This document shows positions 1 through 10,091 of a DNA stretch of 64,000 nucleotides, one piece after another (the first letter of the stretch is position 1; every line of letters begins with the position of its first letter). The notes beneath the pieces are model-generated. The model saw only the letters and a list, made by a program, of their open reading frames with translations, did not search any database and was not told the DNA's origin. Location of the stretch: assembly GCA_944990035.1 (NCBI GenBank), contig CALYLX010000072.1, positions 124,001 to 188,000 on the forward strand. The letters are read 5' to 3'. The stretch comes from Clitopilus passeckerianus (Eukaryota > Basidiomycota > Agaricomycetes > Agaricales > Entolomataceae). The position numbers and the translations under genes were made by a program.

Positions 1-1144
1 CCAGTAAACAAGTTTTATTTGCATTTCTGGAGCTCAAATGATGGAGAAGATGAACTTCTTTCAATCACGTCCAATTTCCTTTGCTGTTCGGGCCCTACCA
101 TCTGCCATCTAGTGATCAATCTCTGCAACAGCTTCCCAGAGTCTGACTCTAGTAAGTCAAGCATTTACTTTTTCAGCTTTCCTCACAATGTTGACTATAC
201 TCAGATCTCATGGCATACTACACACGGATCGACCTCTTCTACTGCACAAGCCTTACCACAGTGTCCATTGGGATCATTGAATTGGCTGAAGATCACACAC
301 TGATCTTCAAGGAAACCAGGCGGACAACCCTTTCATCTCTACCCAACCCACCTATCATTCAATGTGTTAAAGTCATTTTTGGCTTTACTGGCAAGAAAAG
401 AAAGGCAGGTAGAGATTACAGATGCATCCTTGTGGTGCAGTCTGATTACAAAGTTGAAAACTGTATTTCCTCTTGCCCCTTGCTTCTGGATCTGTATAGG
501 ATTGTTTGGCACAGATAAAGCAACTTTGGAAGACCTCTTCCAACGGTCCCAGGTATGGGAAAAGCTGAAATGTATATTTAAAGACATGGAACTTGTTTTC
601 ACCCTTATAGACTGGATCCCTTCATCTCAGCATCATGTAAGGCTTTCAAACAAGTCTTAGTCTCTTACAAAGGACTAAACAATGTTTAGATTCACTTGTC
701 ACATTAGGACTTTCTTGCTATAGTTTTATAGTTCAAATATATTTGCATGTTGGGTTAGAATGTGCAAGCTATTGGAGTCCTTTCCGCTGCTGAAACCCAC
801 ATGAGAAATGGTACCATATGATCTGCTCTGCCAATTAAACTGTGTCCGCATGACAGGGGTGGTCAAACACCATTTGTTCATTGACGACTAAAAAGGAGAA
901 GATTAAATGGCTTGTCCTACATCCGTAGAAACTGAATTCAGAAAGGTGTGTTTCACCCAGGCTTTTGACTGATGTTTGAGTACTTTACAGAGCTGAGAAT
1001 ATAAGAGACGGAAGGAGTTGGTAGGTAGTAGAGATTGGTGGAACAATGAACATGGGTAGGAAATATAATGTTATGTACAGACAGCATTGGACGAAATAGA
1101 GCAAATATGATCAAGCTGCAGTCAAAGAGAGGGAGAGCAAACAA
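1..1144. other. Unassigned region
   Basis: I see no supportable gene here. Short open stretches exist on both strands but none has recognisable motifs, a start context or plausible introns. The segment lies just downstream of the 3' end of the NB-ARC/TPR pseudogene (minus strand) and may contain its terminator and older decayed sequence. Confidence 0.5.
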
Positions 1145-1850
1145 CTAACAAGCATTGGCGCACTGGAAACTGATGTCAGATATATTGTAGGATGAACAGT
1201 TCGGGTCAGCTTCTCTAGCATCTATAAAGGCCAGATTATTCCGCGCCCACTCAAAGATGTCCCGTAAACTGTGGCCTGGACCGTTCTTTGACTGTTTGAT
1301 TATTTTTTCATAGGCTGTGCGCACCGCCACCCAGTCCTCCTCCAGAACATATGCTTCTCCAAGTTCATCCAGAAGACGAGCAATTTCATAGCTCAGTCTA
1401 CTGCTTCCTGCACTGGTCAATCATTGTTGCAGAACTGTGTGAAGTTCTGGGCCCCATTCGCCTACATATTTGAGGCATCATGCCTTGCAGATGTAACAGA
1501 AGAGAAAATGTAAATCCACTGGTGGATGTTCCTTGACCGTCAGGTCAAAGGCTTCTTCAACTATGATGCGGGCCTTGCTAGGTTGGCCGCACCACATATG
1601 GTATCTGGCCAGAGTAACCAGGCAGAATCAAAGGTCTAAAGGTCTCTGTCGGGCAATGAAGATTTCTCTTATGTCCATGAGATTTTCTAAGATTGTTGAA
1701 CCTTCCAGGATTAAGCTGTGAATCCATGCAAAGTTCGTGGTTCAGAATGTGACGATTCCATACACAATGGGATCCTGGGTGAAATAAGGTTTCCACTGGA
1801 GTTGCATCATTTCCATGGTGGCCGGGGGTCCCTGTCCAGTGCAAGTGTTG
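1145..1850 (-). pseudogene. NB-ARC/TPR gene, C-terminal TPR remnant
   Basis: The minus strand encodes, in at least three frames with several stops, the C-terminal tetratricopeptide-like region of the same family as the genes at 34932-37238 and 40671-43851. Shared landmarks include SYEIARLLDELGEAYVLEED, which matches PYEIALLLEEFAEVYVRSED of the full gene, and the ending NNLAFIDAREAD, which matches GNLAFINDKEGG. Everything upstream (NB-ARC and N-terminal domain) is missing. The homology stops near 1850, about 20 bases before a truncated chromovirus LTR, so the gene was probably broken by that insertion and a deletion. Three NB-ARC/TPR paralogues therefore lie in this window, two of them bordering the transposon cluster. 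It cannot encode a working receptor. Confidence 0.85.
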
Positions 1851-1869
1851 TTGTTGCTTGAATCATAAT

Positions 1870-2027
1870 TGTTAAGGCAGAGCCTAACAACTTAGGTAAT
1901 ACTGTTTACACTCGATGTCTTTAATAAACAAAGACAGAGATTTGTACTGCACAGCATATGTGAGTAATTGTGCATGGGTAAGCGAGCTGGAGTATGTAAG
2001 GAGAAACATGTAAGCAAAATCATAACA
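1870..2027 (-). repeat. Truncated chromovirus LTR (copy III)
   Basis: This begins TGTTAAGGCAGAGCC and ends AAAATCATAACA, the same ends as the complete 465-486 bp LTRs elsewhere in the window, but about 310 bp are missing internally after GACAGAGATTTGT. It lies next to the NB-ARC pseudogene and is followed by the same internal sequence as the complete elements, so it is the 3' LTR of an older minus-strand chromovirus copy. Confidence 0.85.
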
Positions 2028-2400
2028 TTACCCTCTCGCTATCATTGAAGTCGTTGTCTGCCTCCACAAATATAGCATCTAAACCATCGGGGTGGTGGTG
2101 GTCAGTTAGCAAGGTATCCGGTGTGCGGCGCCTTCTGAGACGATATTGTCAAGGGGGAAGGTTCACCAGCGTTGGTGAGTCGGACTCTGGTGGGCTTTTG
2201 AATGCAGAGAGGTATGGCGTCAAAAGGTTTGCCATTGGGGTCAATGTTTTCCTTGTTGTTGTCCTGTTCTTTTTTGACAAAGGGGTTATGTTTTATTTTT
2301 GCGGCGGTGTGTAAATTAGTGACAGGGGGAAATGCTCATAGGGTTCCACAAACTTGACGTGCAGTGAGAATCGTGATTTCCTCTTCTTGACTTTCCTCAG
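2028..2400 (-). mobile_element. Chromovirus copy III, 3' internal fragment
   Basis: The sequence matches the region just inside the 3' LTR of chromovirus copy II (17871-18378), including the purine-rich tract next to the LTR and the reading frame of the small membrane-protein ORF (here interrupted by a stop). It ends abruptly at 2400, where the copia LTR starts. The opposite flank of the copia element (10092 onward) is a chromovirus fragment in the other orientation, so the two sides are not a simple target duplication. Confidence 0.8.
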
Positions 2401-2818
2401 TGTCGAACAGGCACACCCCCAGCAAGGTGAGGTGCAGTAAGGCTACTAACCTGGGATAGAGTAGAGTAAGGCTGTGTGAGCGAACTAGAGAGAAAAAAAG
2501 TGTAACTCCTTGTTATATTGAGGTAAACTACTGCTAGTATTTATACAAAAAGATAGAGTGCACAGACCATGTATATGTAAGCATATCTAGAATGTTCTAT
2601 GCTAAATATAGTACGGAATACACAAGGAATGACAAAGAATAAGTCATATGTACATGAGTCATGATGATGTCATTGTGGAGCAGAATGTGCTAGAAGTATT
2701 TGTAATGCTCCACCTGTGTATGTTGTGATAATGATGCAATCAAGTAATGTGATTTGTAGTCATGTGGTGTCACGTGACTATTCATGTGACAAAGATGTGA
2801 GATATGTCAAGTTCAACA
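2401..2818 (-). repeat. Copia 3' LTR
   Basis: A 418-bp repeat with ends TGTCGAACAGGC and CAAGTTCAACA, so the sense strand reads TGTTGAAC...GTTCGACA. It pairs with 9679-10091. It contains one TGAGTCA motif. The adjoining sense-strand G-run (GGGGGTG) is a plausible polypurine tract. Confidence 0.9.
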
Positions 2819-3100
2819 CACCCCCGTGCTAAGAACAACTAGGTAGGTTTCTGAGCGGATGACTTGGATGAGTAGAACTCAAGTCCTAATTGGCTTTGGA
2901 ATTTTCCGAATTTGACATGTCCTAGATTCTTGGTGAACATATCTGCTGGGTTTTGTTCTCCTGGTATGAACTCAACATTGACGATGCCATTTTCAATGCA
3001 TTCACAAATATAGTGATAGCGAATTTCAATGTGTTTTGTTTGTTTTTCCTAAACAGGGTTTGATGCAATGAATAACGACCCGTGGTTGTCACCAGCAATA

Positions 3101-4719
3101 CAGTGACTCAAACAATTGTCTGGATGTTTCGCACTTTTTGAGTATTTGCTTAATAACCTTTGCTATACTAAAGTTTGAATTATAGTGTTGGTACATAAAA
3201 CAAAGCATTTGATCTCTGCTACAAGAATATATAAAAGTTACGCAATTCGGATCAAAGTCCGTTTAGATATAGTAGAAACAAGTCAGAGATACATCCGGAC
3301 AATTATTTGACTGTGCTTCCAGAAACACAGACACAGCCCAATTGCAGTGTGCATAGCCCTTGGCAGTGCAGCACAGCCTTAGAGGCTATGCACTACAGCC
3401 ATATGGCTGTGTTTGCAATACATATAAGCAGCTGAAATGCTATCAGATCCCCACAATTTACCATGCGGCCTATTCCATTTGCTCAGAAGGAAAACATTAT
3501 TTCTCTGGCTTCTAACAATTACTCTGTCTGGTCTATTGCCTCCAAACTCAATGTAGGCCAGTCTACTGTGGCTACAGTGCTTCAAGAAATCTGTCCCAAC
3601 CGCTCTAAACCTTCTTCTGGCCACCCTTCTAAGCTCACCCCTACTGATAAACGAGCTGTTCTGGCACAATTCAACCATGGCAGATGCACTAATGCTGTGC
3701 AGGTCACCAAACACATTAACACCATCATTTCCAACACCGTCTCCCCACAAAAAGTCAGAAATGTACTCAAGAAAAATGATTTCTATGCTGTTGTGTTGAA
3801 GCCAAAGCCCTTGCTTACTTCTGCTCAAAAGAAGGCGCACGTAGCATGGTGCCACAAGCACAAGAAACGCACTGTAGAGGACTGGAAGAGGGTGGTATGG
3901 TCAGATGAGACCAAGATCAATAGAATTGGGTCAGATGGAAGGAAATGGACATGGAAACAGAAGGGCCAGGGCCTTATTCCTAGGGAGATAAAAAAAACGG
4001 TTAAACACAGAGGGGGGAGCATCATGGTATGGGAGTGTATGGTGTGGAATGGAGTGGGGCAGCTTGCAGAGGTTGAGGGCATTATAGACCACTTCCAATA
4101 TCCGGACATTTTGAACCAGCAGCTGCTGGTCAGCATGGAGAATTTGGACATTCCCAAGGACGAAAGAATTTTCCAGCAGGACAATGACCCCAAGCACACC
4201 TCTAATGTGGTCCGGTGTGGATGGAAGACAATGATATTAATCTTCTAGACTAGCCAGCACAGTCTTTTGACCTCAACCCTATAGAACACCTCTGGGACCA
4301 TATCAAAAGGAAGCTTGATGAATATCCGACCCACGCCAAGAGGGTTTTTGAAGTTTAGGAGAGAGTTGCAGAGGTATGGGAGAATATACCACCAGAGGTG
4401 TGTCAGAACTTAATAGAAAGTATGCCCAGAAGGATAGAAGCAGTCCTTAAGGCAAAGGGAGGCAATACCAAGTACTAATGGCTGAATTTTATATATCTAA
4501 TGTACATAGTCAAATAATTGTCCGGATGTATCTCTAACTTGTTTCTACTATATCTCAACGGGCTTTGATCCGAATTACGTAGCCTTTATATATTCTTGTA
4601 GCAGAGATCAAATGCTTTGTTTTATGTACCAACACTATAGTTCAAACTTTAGTATAGCAAAAGTTATTAAGCAAATACTCAAAAAGTGCAAAACATCTGG
4701 ACAATTGTTTGAGTCACTG
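3101..4719 (+). mobile_element. Tc1 element, family 1, complete copy
   Basis: A 1619-bp element flanked by TA on both sides (3099-3100 and 4720-4721) and inserted in copia RNase H. Its terminal inverted repeats are unusually long, about 212 bp (3101-3312 and 4508-4719), beginning CAGTGACTCAAACAATTGTC. Each repeat is itself fold-back: the outer CAAACAATTGTCTGGATGT recurs inverted at the inner end as ACATCCGGACAATTATTTG. The transposase gene inside is broken. Two partial copies of the same family lie at 7630-8221 and 32204-32925. Confidence 0.92.
3463..4478 (+). pseudogene. Tc1-family transposase (family 1), frameshifted
   Basis: The frame starts with MRPIPFAQKEN followed by a helix-turn-helix region, then the DDE domain with WSDETKINRIGSDG (first Asp), FQQDNDPKHTS (second Asp) and, after a frameshift near 4212, DLNPIEHLW (catalytic Glu). 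The spacing from the first Asp of QQDND to this Glu is 34 residues, the DD34E signature of Tc1 elements. Besides the frameshift there are two in-frame stops in the last third (the first replaces the residue before PAQS). The frame ends with a stop at 4478 after KGGNTKY. It cannot make a complete enzyme. The partial copy at 7630-8221 shares the frameshift and the first stop. Confidence 0.9.
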
Positions 4720-4904
4720 TAGGTGTCATATCATATTCAATCCCAATCTCGGAAAGGAGAGATTGAAGCCATGTGACTTGGCAACATGTGTCAGACAAGG
4801 CCATGTATTCAGCTTCAGTAGACGAGAGTGCAATTGTTTTTGTGCATGTGATTGCCAACAGATGATACCATCAGCAAGTTTCATGAAAAATCTGGACATG
4901 GATT

Positions 4905-5390
4905 TGTTATGATTTTGCTTACATGTTTCTCCTTACATACCCCGGCCCGCTTACCTATGCACAATTACTCACATATGCTGCACATCACTGCGCATTTTTC
5001 ACCTTTTTCCATGCTTACTCCGCATCTCTCACGATCGTGAGAAGACTTATACCTTATCTGACTCTTTCTGACTCACATCGAGTCATACTGACTCATGTAC
5101 TTACTCATCATGCTGTGCATGACTCATTACTTACTCAGCATGCTGCGCATGCGCTATATTTAGAACTACTAGATAGGTATATAAACCTGTACCATTTGGT
5201 CAAGGCTCCTCAGCTTGACCTAGGCAATCTACCTAACTGCTTAGTTCTCTACTTCGCCTTTAAGTCTCTTGCTTTGTCAATCTCACCAGGTCGTCAGTAC
5301 AGCCGCAGCTGCTGATAAATCTCTGTCTTTGTTTATCAAAGACATCGAGCGTAAACAGTATTACCTAAGTTGTTAGGCTCTGCCTTAACA
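4905..5390 (+). repeat. Solo chromovirus LTR inside copia pol
   Basis: A complete 486-bp LTR in sense orientation, TGTTATG...CTTAACA, flanked by the 4-bp direct repeat GATT (4901-4904 and 5391-5394). On both sides copia RNase H coding sequence continues, so this is a clean solo LTR. It has three TGACTCA motifs (5069, 5089, 5120), TATATAAA at 5178-5185 and the 11-mer CAGCTTGACCT at 5211-5221. At the two sites where the LTRs of copy I differ, it matches the left LTR at one and the right LTR at the other. Confidence 0.92.
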
Positions 5391-5969
5391 GATTGGTGGG
5401 TATTCTCGTCAGATGCCCAATCACTGTCTGTAAATGCCACTAAACCTTTATTGAATGCACCATTGTAAACAAGAGCATATTCTTGAGTTCCAATAAGGTA
5501 TCGTAGAATATATTTAGCCTTATCAAGATGTTCCTGGAAGGATTAGCAGAGAACTGCGACAATTTGATTACAGCGTAAGCGATGTCTGGTCAGGTGCCCA
5601 GCATCAGATACAGTAGTGATCCAATTACAGATTGAAACTGTGAACAAAGTTGTGGGTCTGGAGCCTGAGCATTAGCCTTGAGCTTCCAACCAGTTGGTAG
5701 CGGTGTCGGAGCAGGTTTAGCATTAGTCATTTTAAAACACTGTAGGACCTTTTTGAGATATGGTACCTGATCAAGTTTGATCGTGTTACTGGTCCAAGAA
5801 ATTCTCATGCATAGGAATTCCTTAGCTTCTCCAAGGTCACGACACTCTCACTTCTTCATAAATTCAGATTTTTCTTCAGGACAAGGTTCGATCTGATCTG
5901 AAAAACAGGGTGTCATCCACATAGACAACAGCAATGACTATCTTATTCAATGTATATTTACAGAATTCT

Positions 5970-7370
5970 AATCTATGTAGTTACAGTGATGAAAGAATCC
6001 AGCAGTGTCACCCAAAGTGATGGAGAAGGCAGCTTCATAGAGATGAAGGTAAACAGCCGTGTCATCCCTACTGAGGTTGAGGTCTTCATGGTCAAGTTTA
6101 CCTGCAGAATGGACATGTGCCTTGATGACTGAAAAGGCAAGCTCAATGGGATTGTAGTTGTTAAGCTAGTATCGCTACTCGCTTAAACAAGTATCAAGAG
6201 TTCAGCTGCTTAGTCTTCCACCAGCCTTTGTAGAGACGAGTGAGAGTAATTGAGCAAGTCAAAGTTAAAGCAAATAGCAATGTATAGGCTTTTAGGTCAA
6301 GCTGGAGAAGCAAGACCAAAAGCATAAAAGTATTTATACAAGGTTGGTAGGGCTAAGGGTTGGGCATTGCGCAGCAATGCTGTGTAAGTAAAATAAGTAT
6401 GACACAGAGTGAGTCAGGGTAAGAGTCACTATGAGTCACGATAAGTAAATATAGTACAAGTATCTCACGATCGTGAGAATACTGAGTAATCAGTGTAAAA
6501 AAAATGAATAGTGCGCAGCACTGTAAGGTAAGCAAGTAGGTGTAAGTGGGCCGAAGTAGTAACAATGAATTAGTAAGAAGGAAAAAGAGTCCGGGTGCGT
6601 ATCCAAGGTAACTGTAACAGTGAGAGCAGGAAGAAGCGAGTATTTGAGAGAGAAACAGGTTAGTAGAGGTAATAAATCAATGTGAATGATAACACACCGC
6701 TGTCCCCTGACAAAAAAACTCTTCTTTTCAACTTTGAATCCCTTGAATGCCTACCCGCGCTGCCACAAAGCTGTACGTCGGTCAAATGAACTCTCGTCAA
6801 CAAAAACCAACTGAGATGGCGAGAAGTTGAGGCCGATGTAATATTGAAAGGCTGCTCGACGGTCTTCATCTCGTTCGACAGCTTCTCGTGTCACCTAAAG
6901 CCTATGAGTGGAACAGACAGCAACTCATAGAAAAAACACTGTACCCTTTTCATCATCATTCCTGCTTGTTTGAGAGCCCTCCAGATTGTGGACTTGTCAA
7001 CTTGCTTCCCTCGACGTGTCAGGAGCAACTCTTGAAGCTCATCAAGGTAGTAGTCAGGGTTGTGCTGAAGCAATCCAATGAGAAACTGTCTCATGTTCAG
7101 CATTGGCATCTCTCAGCAAAGTATAAACCATACCTGAACATCCACCAAGTCCAATGCTCTCCTCTTTTCCCTTAGGTCAAGCTGCTCCAGCACCTGCACT
7201 GTCTTTGGCTTTCCAAGCCTGAGGTTTCTGCAATGCTGTGTTAGGACTTGTTGAACTGTACACTTCTTGCAGTTGGTGAATGTGCATATCTCCTGTATTG
7301 AACAACTCCTGCACATGTACAGGATGGTATTCTAAAGGTCTTGAGAGAGTGGGCGACCTCAAGTCGTAGT
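5970..7370 (-). pseudogene. IS630/Tc1-like transposase, left-arm copy
   Basis: Inverted duplicate of 12768-14160; see that entry for domains. The frame is interrupted by LTR-B at 6159-6694, lacks the middle of its DDE domain and has several stops. Confidence 0.7.
6159..6694 (-). repeat. Solo LTR, family B (left arm)
   Basis: A 536-bp LTR whose sense strand (minus) starts TGTTATCATTC and ends AGCTTAACA, the same length as its partner at 13436-13971. It shares with the chromovirus LTR the palindrome TCTCACGATCGTGAGA, TGACTCA motifs and the 11-mer CAGCTTGACCT, although the rest of the sequence is different. Confidence 0.85.
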
Positions 7371-7421
7371 GGTTGAGTGGAATGTGTCAATCATCACAAG
7401 CACAGTGTGATTGATGCACAC

Positions 7422-7629
7422 CTAGCTGCCGCCAGCCTGACTCATGAGGCTATTTGCGAAATTCATCATCGCCATTGTGCTCATTGCCTGCATTTGCTGC
7501 ATCATTGCAGTGAGGGTAGTGGAGGGATCATTAGCTGGTGGTAAAGGGTTGATAGAAGTTGACGGCACTGGCTCAGGCTTTCTAGCCTTGGGAACTTTAG
7601 GGCATGCATCATCTGTAATCCCAAGTTCA
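7422..7629 (-). pseudogene. C-terminal fragment of the gene at 11222-12708
   Basis: The minus strand encodes ITDDACPKVPKARKPEPVPS and the Met-rich ending ANSLMSQAGGS, identical to the end of the degenerate hypothetical gene at 11222-12708. Only this end is present in the left arm; upstream coding sequence is replaced by a Tc1 fragment. Confidence 0.8.
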
Positions 7630-8221
7630 GCATGGAGAATTTGGACATTCCCAAGGACGAAAGAATTTTCCAGCAGAACAACGACCCCAAGCACACCTCT
7701 AATGTGGTCTGGTGTAGATGGAAAACAATGATATTAATCTTCTAGACTAGCCAGCACAGTCTTCTGACCTTAACCCTATAGAACACCTCTGGGACCATAT
7801 CAAAAGGAAGCTTAATGAATATCCGACTCACACTAATGGGGTTTTTGAAGTTTGGGAGAGAGTTGCAGAGGTATGGGAGAATATACCACCAGAGGTGTGT
7901 CAGAACTTAATAGAAAGTACATATGCCCAGAAGGATAGAAGCAGTCCTTAAGGCAAAGGGAGGCAGTACCAAGTACTAATAGCTGAATTTTATATATCTA
8001 ATGTACATAGTCAAATAATTGTCCGGATGTATCTCTGACTTGTTTCTACTATATCTCAACGGGCTTTGATCCGAATTACGTAGCCTTTATATATTCTTGT
8101 AGCAGAAATCAAATGCTTTGTTTTATGTACCAACACTATAATTCAAACTTTGGTATAGCAAAAGTTATTAAGCAAATACTCAAAAAGTACAAAACATCCG
8201 GACAATTATTTGAGTCACTGT
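7630..8221 (+). mobile_element. Tc1 family 1, right-end fragment (copy 2)
   Basis: The sequence matches the second half of the complete Tc1 copy (from the codons for SMENLDIPKDERIFQQ to the end of the right terminal repeat) and is followed by TA at 8222-8223, then copia gag. The left half is missing; the junction at 7629/7630 joins the inverted-duplication arm. It shares with the complete copy the frameshift after SNVV and the stop before PAQS. Confidence 0.85.
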
Positions 8222-8229
8222 ATGTAAAG

Positions 8230-9446
8230 TATCAAAAAAGTCCGTGTGATTGCGGGAATCAAGCTGTTGCCGGTTCTGCTAAATCTTCTCCAAAGAGTGA
8301 ATCGTAGGAGGTGTCACTATAACTTTTTGATTAGCACAGGATCTGATATCATGTGAAAATGGTACTTGCCTGTTGTCCATATTGAGATCGACAGTTTCCT
8401 CCAATTGCTCACCGGTGACCATGGGAGAACCTTGATGCTGATCTTCGATTTCCATTTCCTCAGCCCAATTGCTAGTGATGGAAGAACCATCAAATTTGAA
8501 AGGGGTAAGAGAGCAAGAACACTTCTTTGGGCAAGGGGAATTGTTAACCTTATCAGCACGCTTGTCCTTAGAAGACTTTTTGGACAGACATTGGCGCGGG
8601 TCAATGGTTTTGCCGCAGTTGCTGGCGTGTACAAGTGGCAGTTTGCTAGGTGCTACTCAGCAACCACAACGAAATTGACACATCAGCTCCTCTTCATACT
8701 TGGCGTGATTAGGATACTCACATAATTCATCATTGACGCAATCCAAGAGATGAGGGTAAGGGCAATTCTCCTGAAGGATCGTAGCATAATCTTTTTCAAC
8801 ACCATCAATAACACGTTTGGTGTCCCAGTAGCCTGGGAGACAACCCACCCAGATGTTATAGTCAAATGATGGCCGCTCTGATGTCAATGAACTTCAGATC
8901 GGCAATCTTCTTGCCGCTTGACAGTTGCATGGCTGCAACTGCATCCTATTTGGCAGGGATAGCAGCAAGCAAGATCATTGCTTTGATAAACTCAGGGATT
9001 TTGGCGTCTCCTAAATTGGAGTTGAGATGCTCAAACAACATGTTAAGATTACTAATTTGCGGAGTTGGGGCGGAGCCGTCCAACTTGAATGCAATAGCTT
9101 TCTTAAAGTCGACAAAGACAATGGATGGGCCAGGGGTAGCATATGCTTTCTCGAGACTGTCCCAAGTTTGCTTGGCACTATCTCCAACGTGAACACATAT
9201 ACCCTGGGAAAGTGTCAAAGTGATGTCGCCAATGGCTTGATCATCTTTGCAGTCCCAATCCTGTGCTGCCTTATGTAGTGTAGTCTCTTCCAGCTTAGGC
9301 AGAGATAATTCAGTCAGGCAGGGAATGCCGCTGTTCATGTACTGCCACACTTCTTTTGATCAGAGATAGGCTTTCATCTGTTCTGACCATTGGATCCAGT
9401 TACTTCTGTCAAAGATGGAAACAAAGTTCTTGACGTTTGACGACAT
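8230..9446 (-). pseudogene. Copia gag
   Basis: The frame starts with an ATG at 9446-9444 (MSSNVKNFVSIFDRSNWIQW), typical of the copia gag N-terminus. It continues, after a stop near residue 28, through LTLSQGICVHVGDSAKQTWD and FEHLNSNLGDAKIPEFIKAM, the gag-polypeptide region. A frameshift follows near 8890 and the acidic C-terminal part runs on to about 8230 with cysteine-containing sequence (MCQFRCGC, HASNCGK). Gag would form the virus-like particle. The gene ends at a Tc1 insertion at 8222, beyond which no protease or integrase remains. Confidence 0.75.
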
Positions 9447-9666
9447 GGTGATCTGTCAAAACAAGAATGTTAGCTTATGTTGCACATGCAACAGTGAGAA
9501 GCATGCTATGAGCAACGAGCTACAGCCCTCTATGCTGTTCACAGCATAGAGTACTTCCTAAGCAATATCAAAAGTGCTGCCCTTCAGGCGCTACACTTTG
9601 AGCTCAGTGGCAAAGCCAAGCTGCACAGCGATCAGCTACAATTAAGTAGCGATCAGCTTGCGGGCA

Positions 9667-9678
9667 GGGCCCATAACC
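9667..9678 (-). promoter_or_regulatory. Copia primer-binding site for initiator tRNA-Met fragment
   Basis: Immediately inside the 5' LTR the sense strand reads GGTTATGGGCCC. Its complement GGGCCCATAACC is the sequence of the anticodon stem-loop of eukaryotic initiator tRNA-Met. Drosophila copia is known to prime from a 5' half of this tRNA cut in the anticodon loop, so the same mode is inferred here. Confidence 0.75.
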
Positions 9679-10091
9679 TGTCGAACAGGCACACCCCCAG
9701 CGAGGGAAGATGCAGTAAGGCTACTAACCTGGGGTAGAGTAGAGTGAGGCTGTGAGAGCAAACTAGAGAGAAAGAAGTGTAACTCCTTGTTGTATTGAGG
9801 TAAACTACTGCTAGTATTTATACAAAAAGATAGAGTGCACAGACCATGTATATGTAAGCATATCTAGAATGTTCTGTGCTAAATATAGTACAGAATACAC
9901 AAGGAATGACAAAGAATGAGTCATACATGAGTCATGATGATGTCATTGTGGAGCGGAATATGCTAGAAGTATTTGTAATGCTCTACATGTGTATGTTGTG
10001 ATAATGACGCAATCAAGTAATGTGATTTGTAGTCATATGGTGTCACGTGACTGTTCATGTGACAAAGATGTGAGACACGTCAAGTTCAACA
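9679..10091 (-). repeat. Copia 5' LTR
   Basis: A 413-bp partner of 2401-2818 with the same ends. It contains two TGAGTCA motifs at 9917 and 9928. The visible substitutions and small indels relative to the 3' LTR mark this element as older than the chromovirus copies. Confidence 0.9.

Larger units (their letters stand above)
2829..5955 (-). pseudogene. Copia pol remnant (RT C-terminus and RNase H)
   Basis: Reading the minus strand: 5955-5391 encodes the RT core with VVYVDDTLFF (the YVDD active-site box) and the downstream connection with DSDWASDEN; 4904-4722 encodes the RNase H signature ALSSTEAEYMALSDTC; 3100-2829 encodes the C-terminus with PADMFTKNL. These are canonical Ty1/copia blocks. 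The three parts are separated by a solo LTR at 4905-5390 (4-bp duplication GATT) and a Tc1 element at 3101-4719 (TA duplication). Stops and frameshifts occur (for example after FMKK and in SNPV*EKQ), and everything upstream of the YVDD box is replaced by foreign sequence, so it is a relic. Confidence 0.85.
5391..7629. repeat. Inverted duplication, left arm
   Basis: This 2.24-kb block recurs, inverted and nearly identical, at 12502-14742. It contains (left to right) copia RT, the C-terminal part of an IS630-like transposase, an LTR-B solo LTR, the N-terminal part of that transposase, and the C-terminal coding end of a hypothetical gene. The left arm breaks at 7629, where it joins a Tc1 fragment with a shared TC at the junction. 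The flanking LTRs (4905-5390 and 14743-15228) extend the symmetry to about 2.7 kb. Confidence 0.9.
2401..10091 (-). mobile_element. Ty1/copia retrotransposon, heavily rearranged
   Basis: Two related LTRs (2401-2818 and 9679-10091, visibly diverged, roughly 95 percent alike by eye) bound copia-type gag (about 8230-9446) and pol pieces (RT and RNase H, 2829-5955), all on the minus strand. Protease, integrase and the first part of RT are missing. The interior carries two Tc1 insertions at TA sites (3101-4719; 7630-8221), a solo chromovirus LTR (4905-5390) and a block of foreign sequence (5956-7629: IS630-like transposase, LTR-B, part of a hypothetical gene). Outer 5-bp flanks (CTCAG and TGAAC) do not match, so the element has been rearranged since insertion. 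It is not functional. Confidence 0.85.

Noticed and set aside
1..700. Minus-strand frame with CLSFLASKAKNDFNTLNDRW as a gene
   Set aside because: No motif, no credible start or splice pattern, stops on both sides; left unassigned.
3379..3861. 160-codon frame antisense to the Tc1 transposase
   Set aside because: It is the shadow of the transposase frame on the other strand; the plus-strand frame carries the DDE motifs.
2401..10091. Simple intact copia insertion with target duplication
   Set aside because: The 5-bp flanks differ and the flanking chromovirus pieces lie on opposite strands, so the locus has been rearranged.
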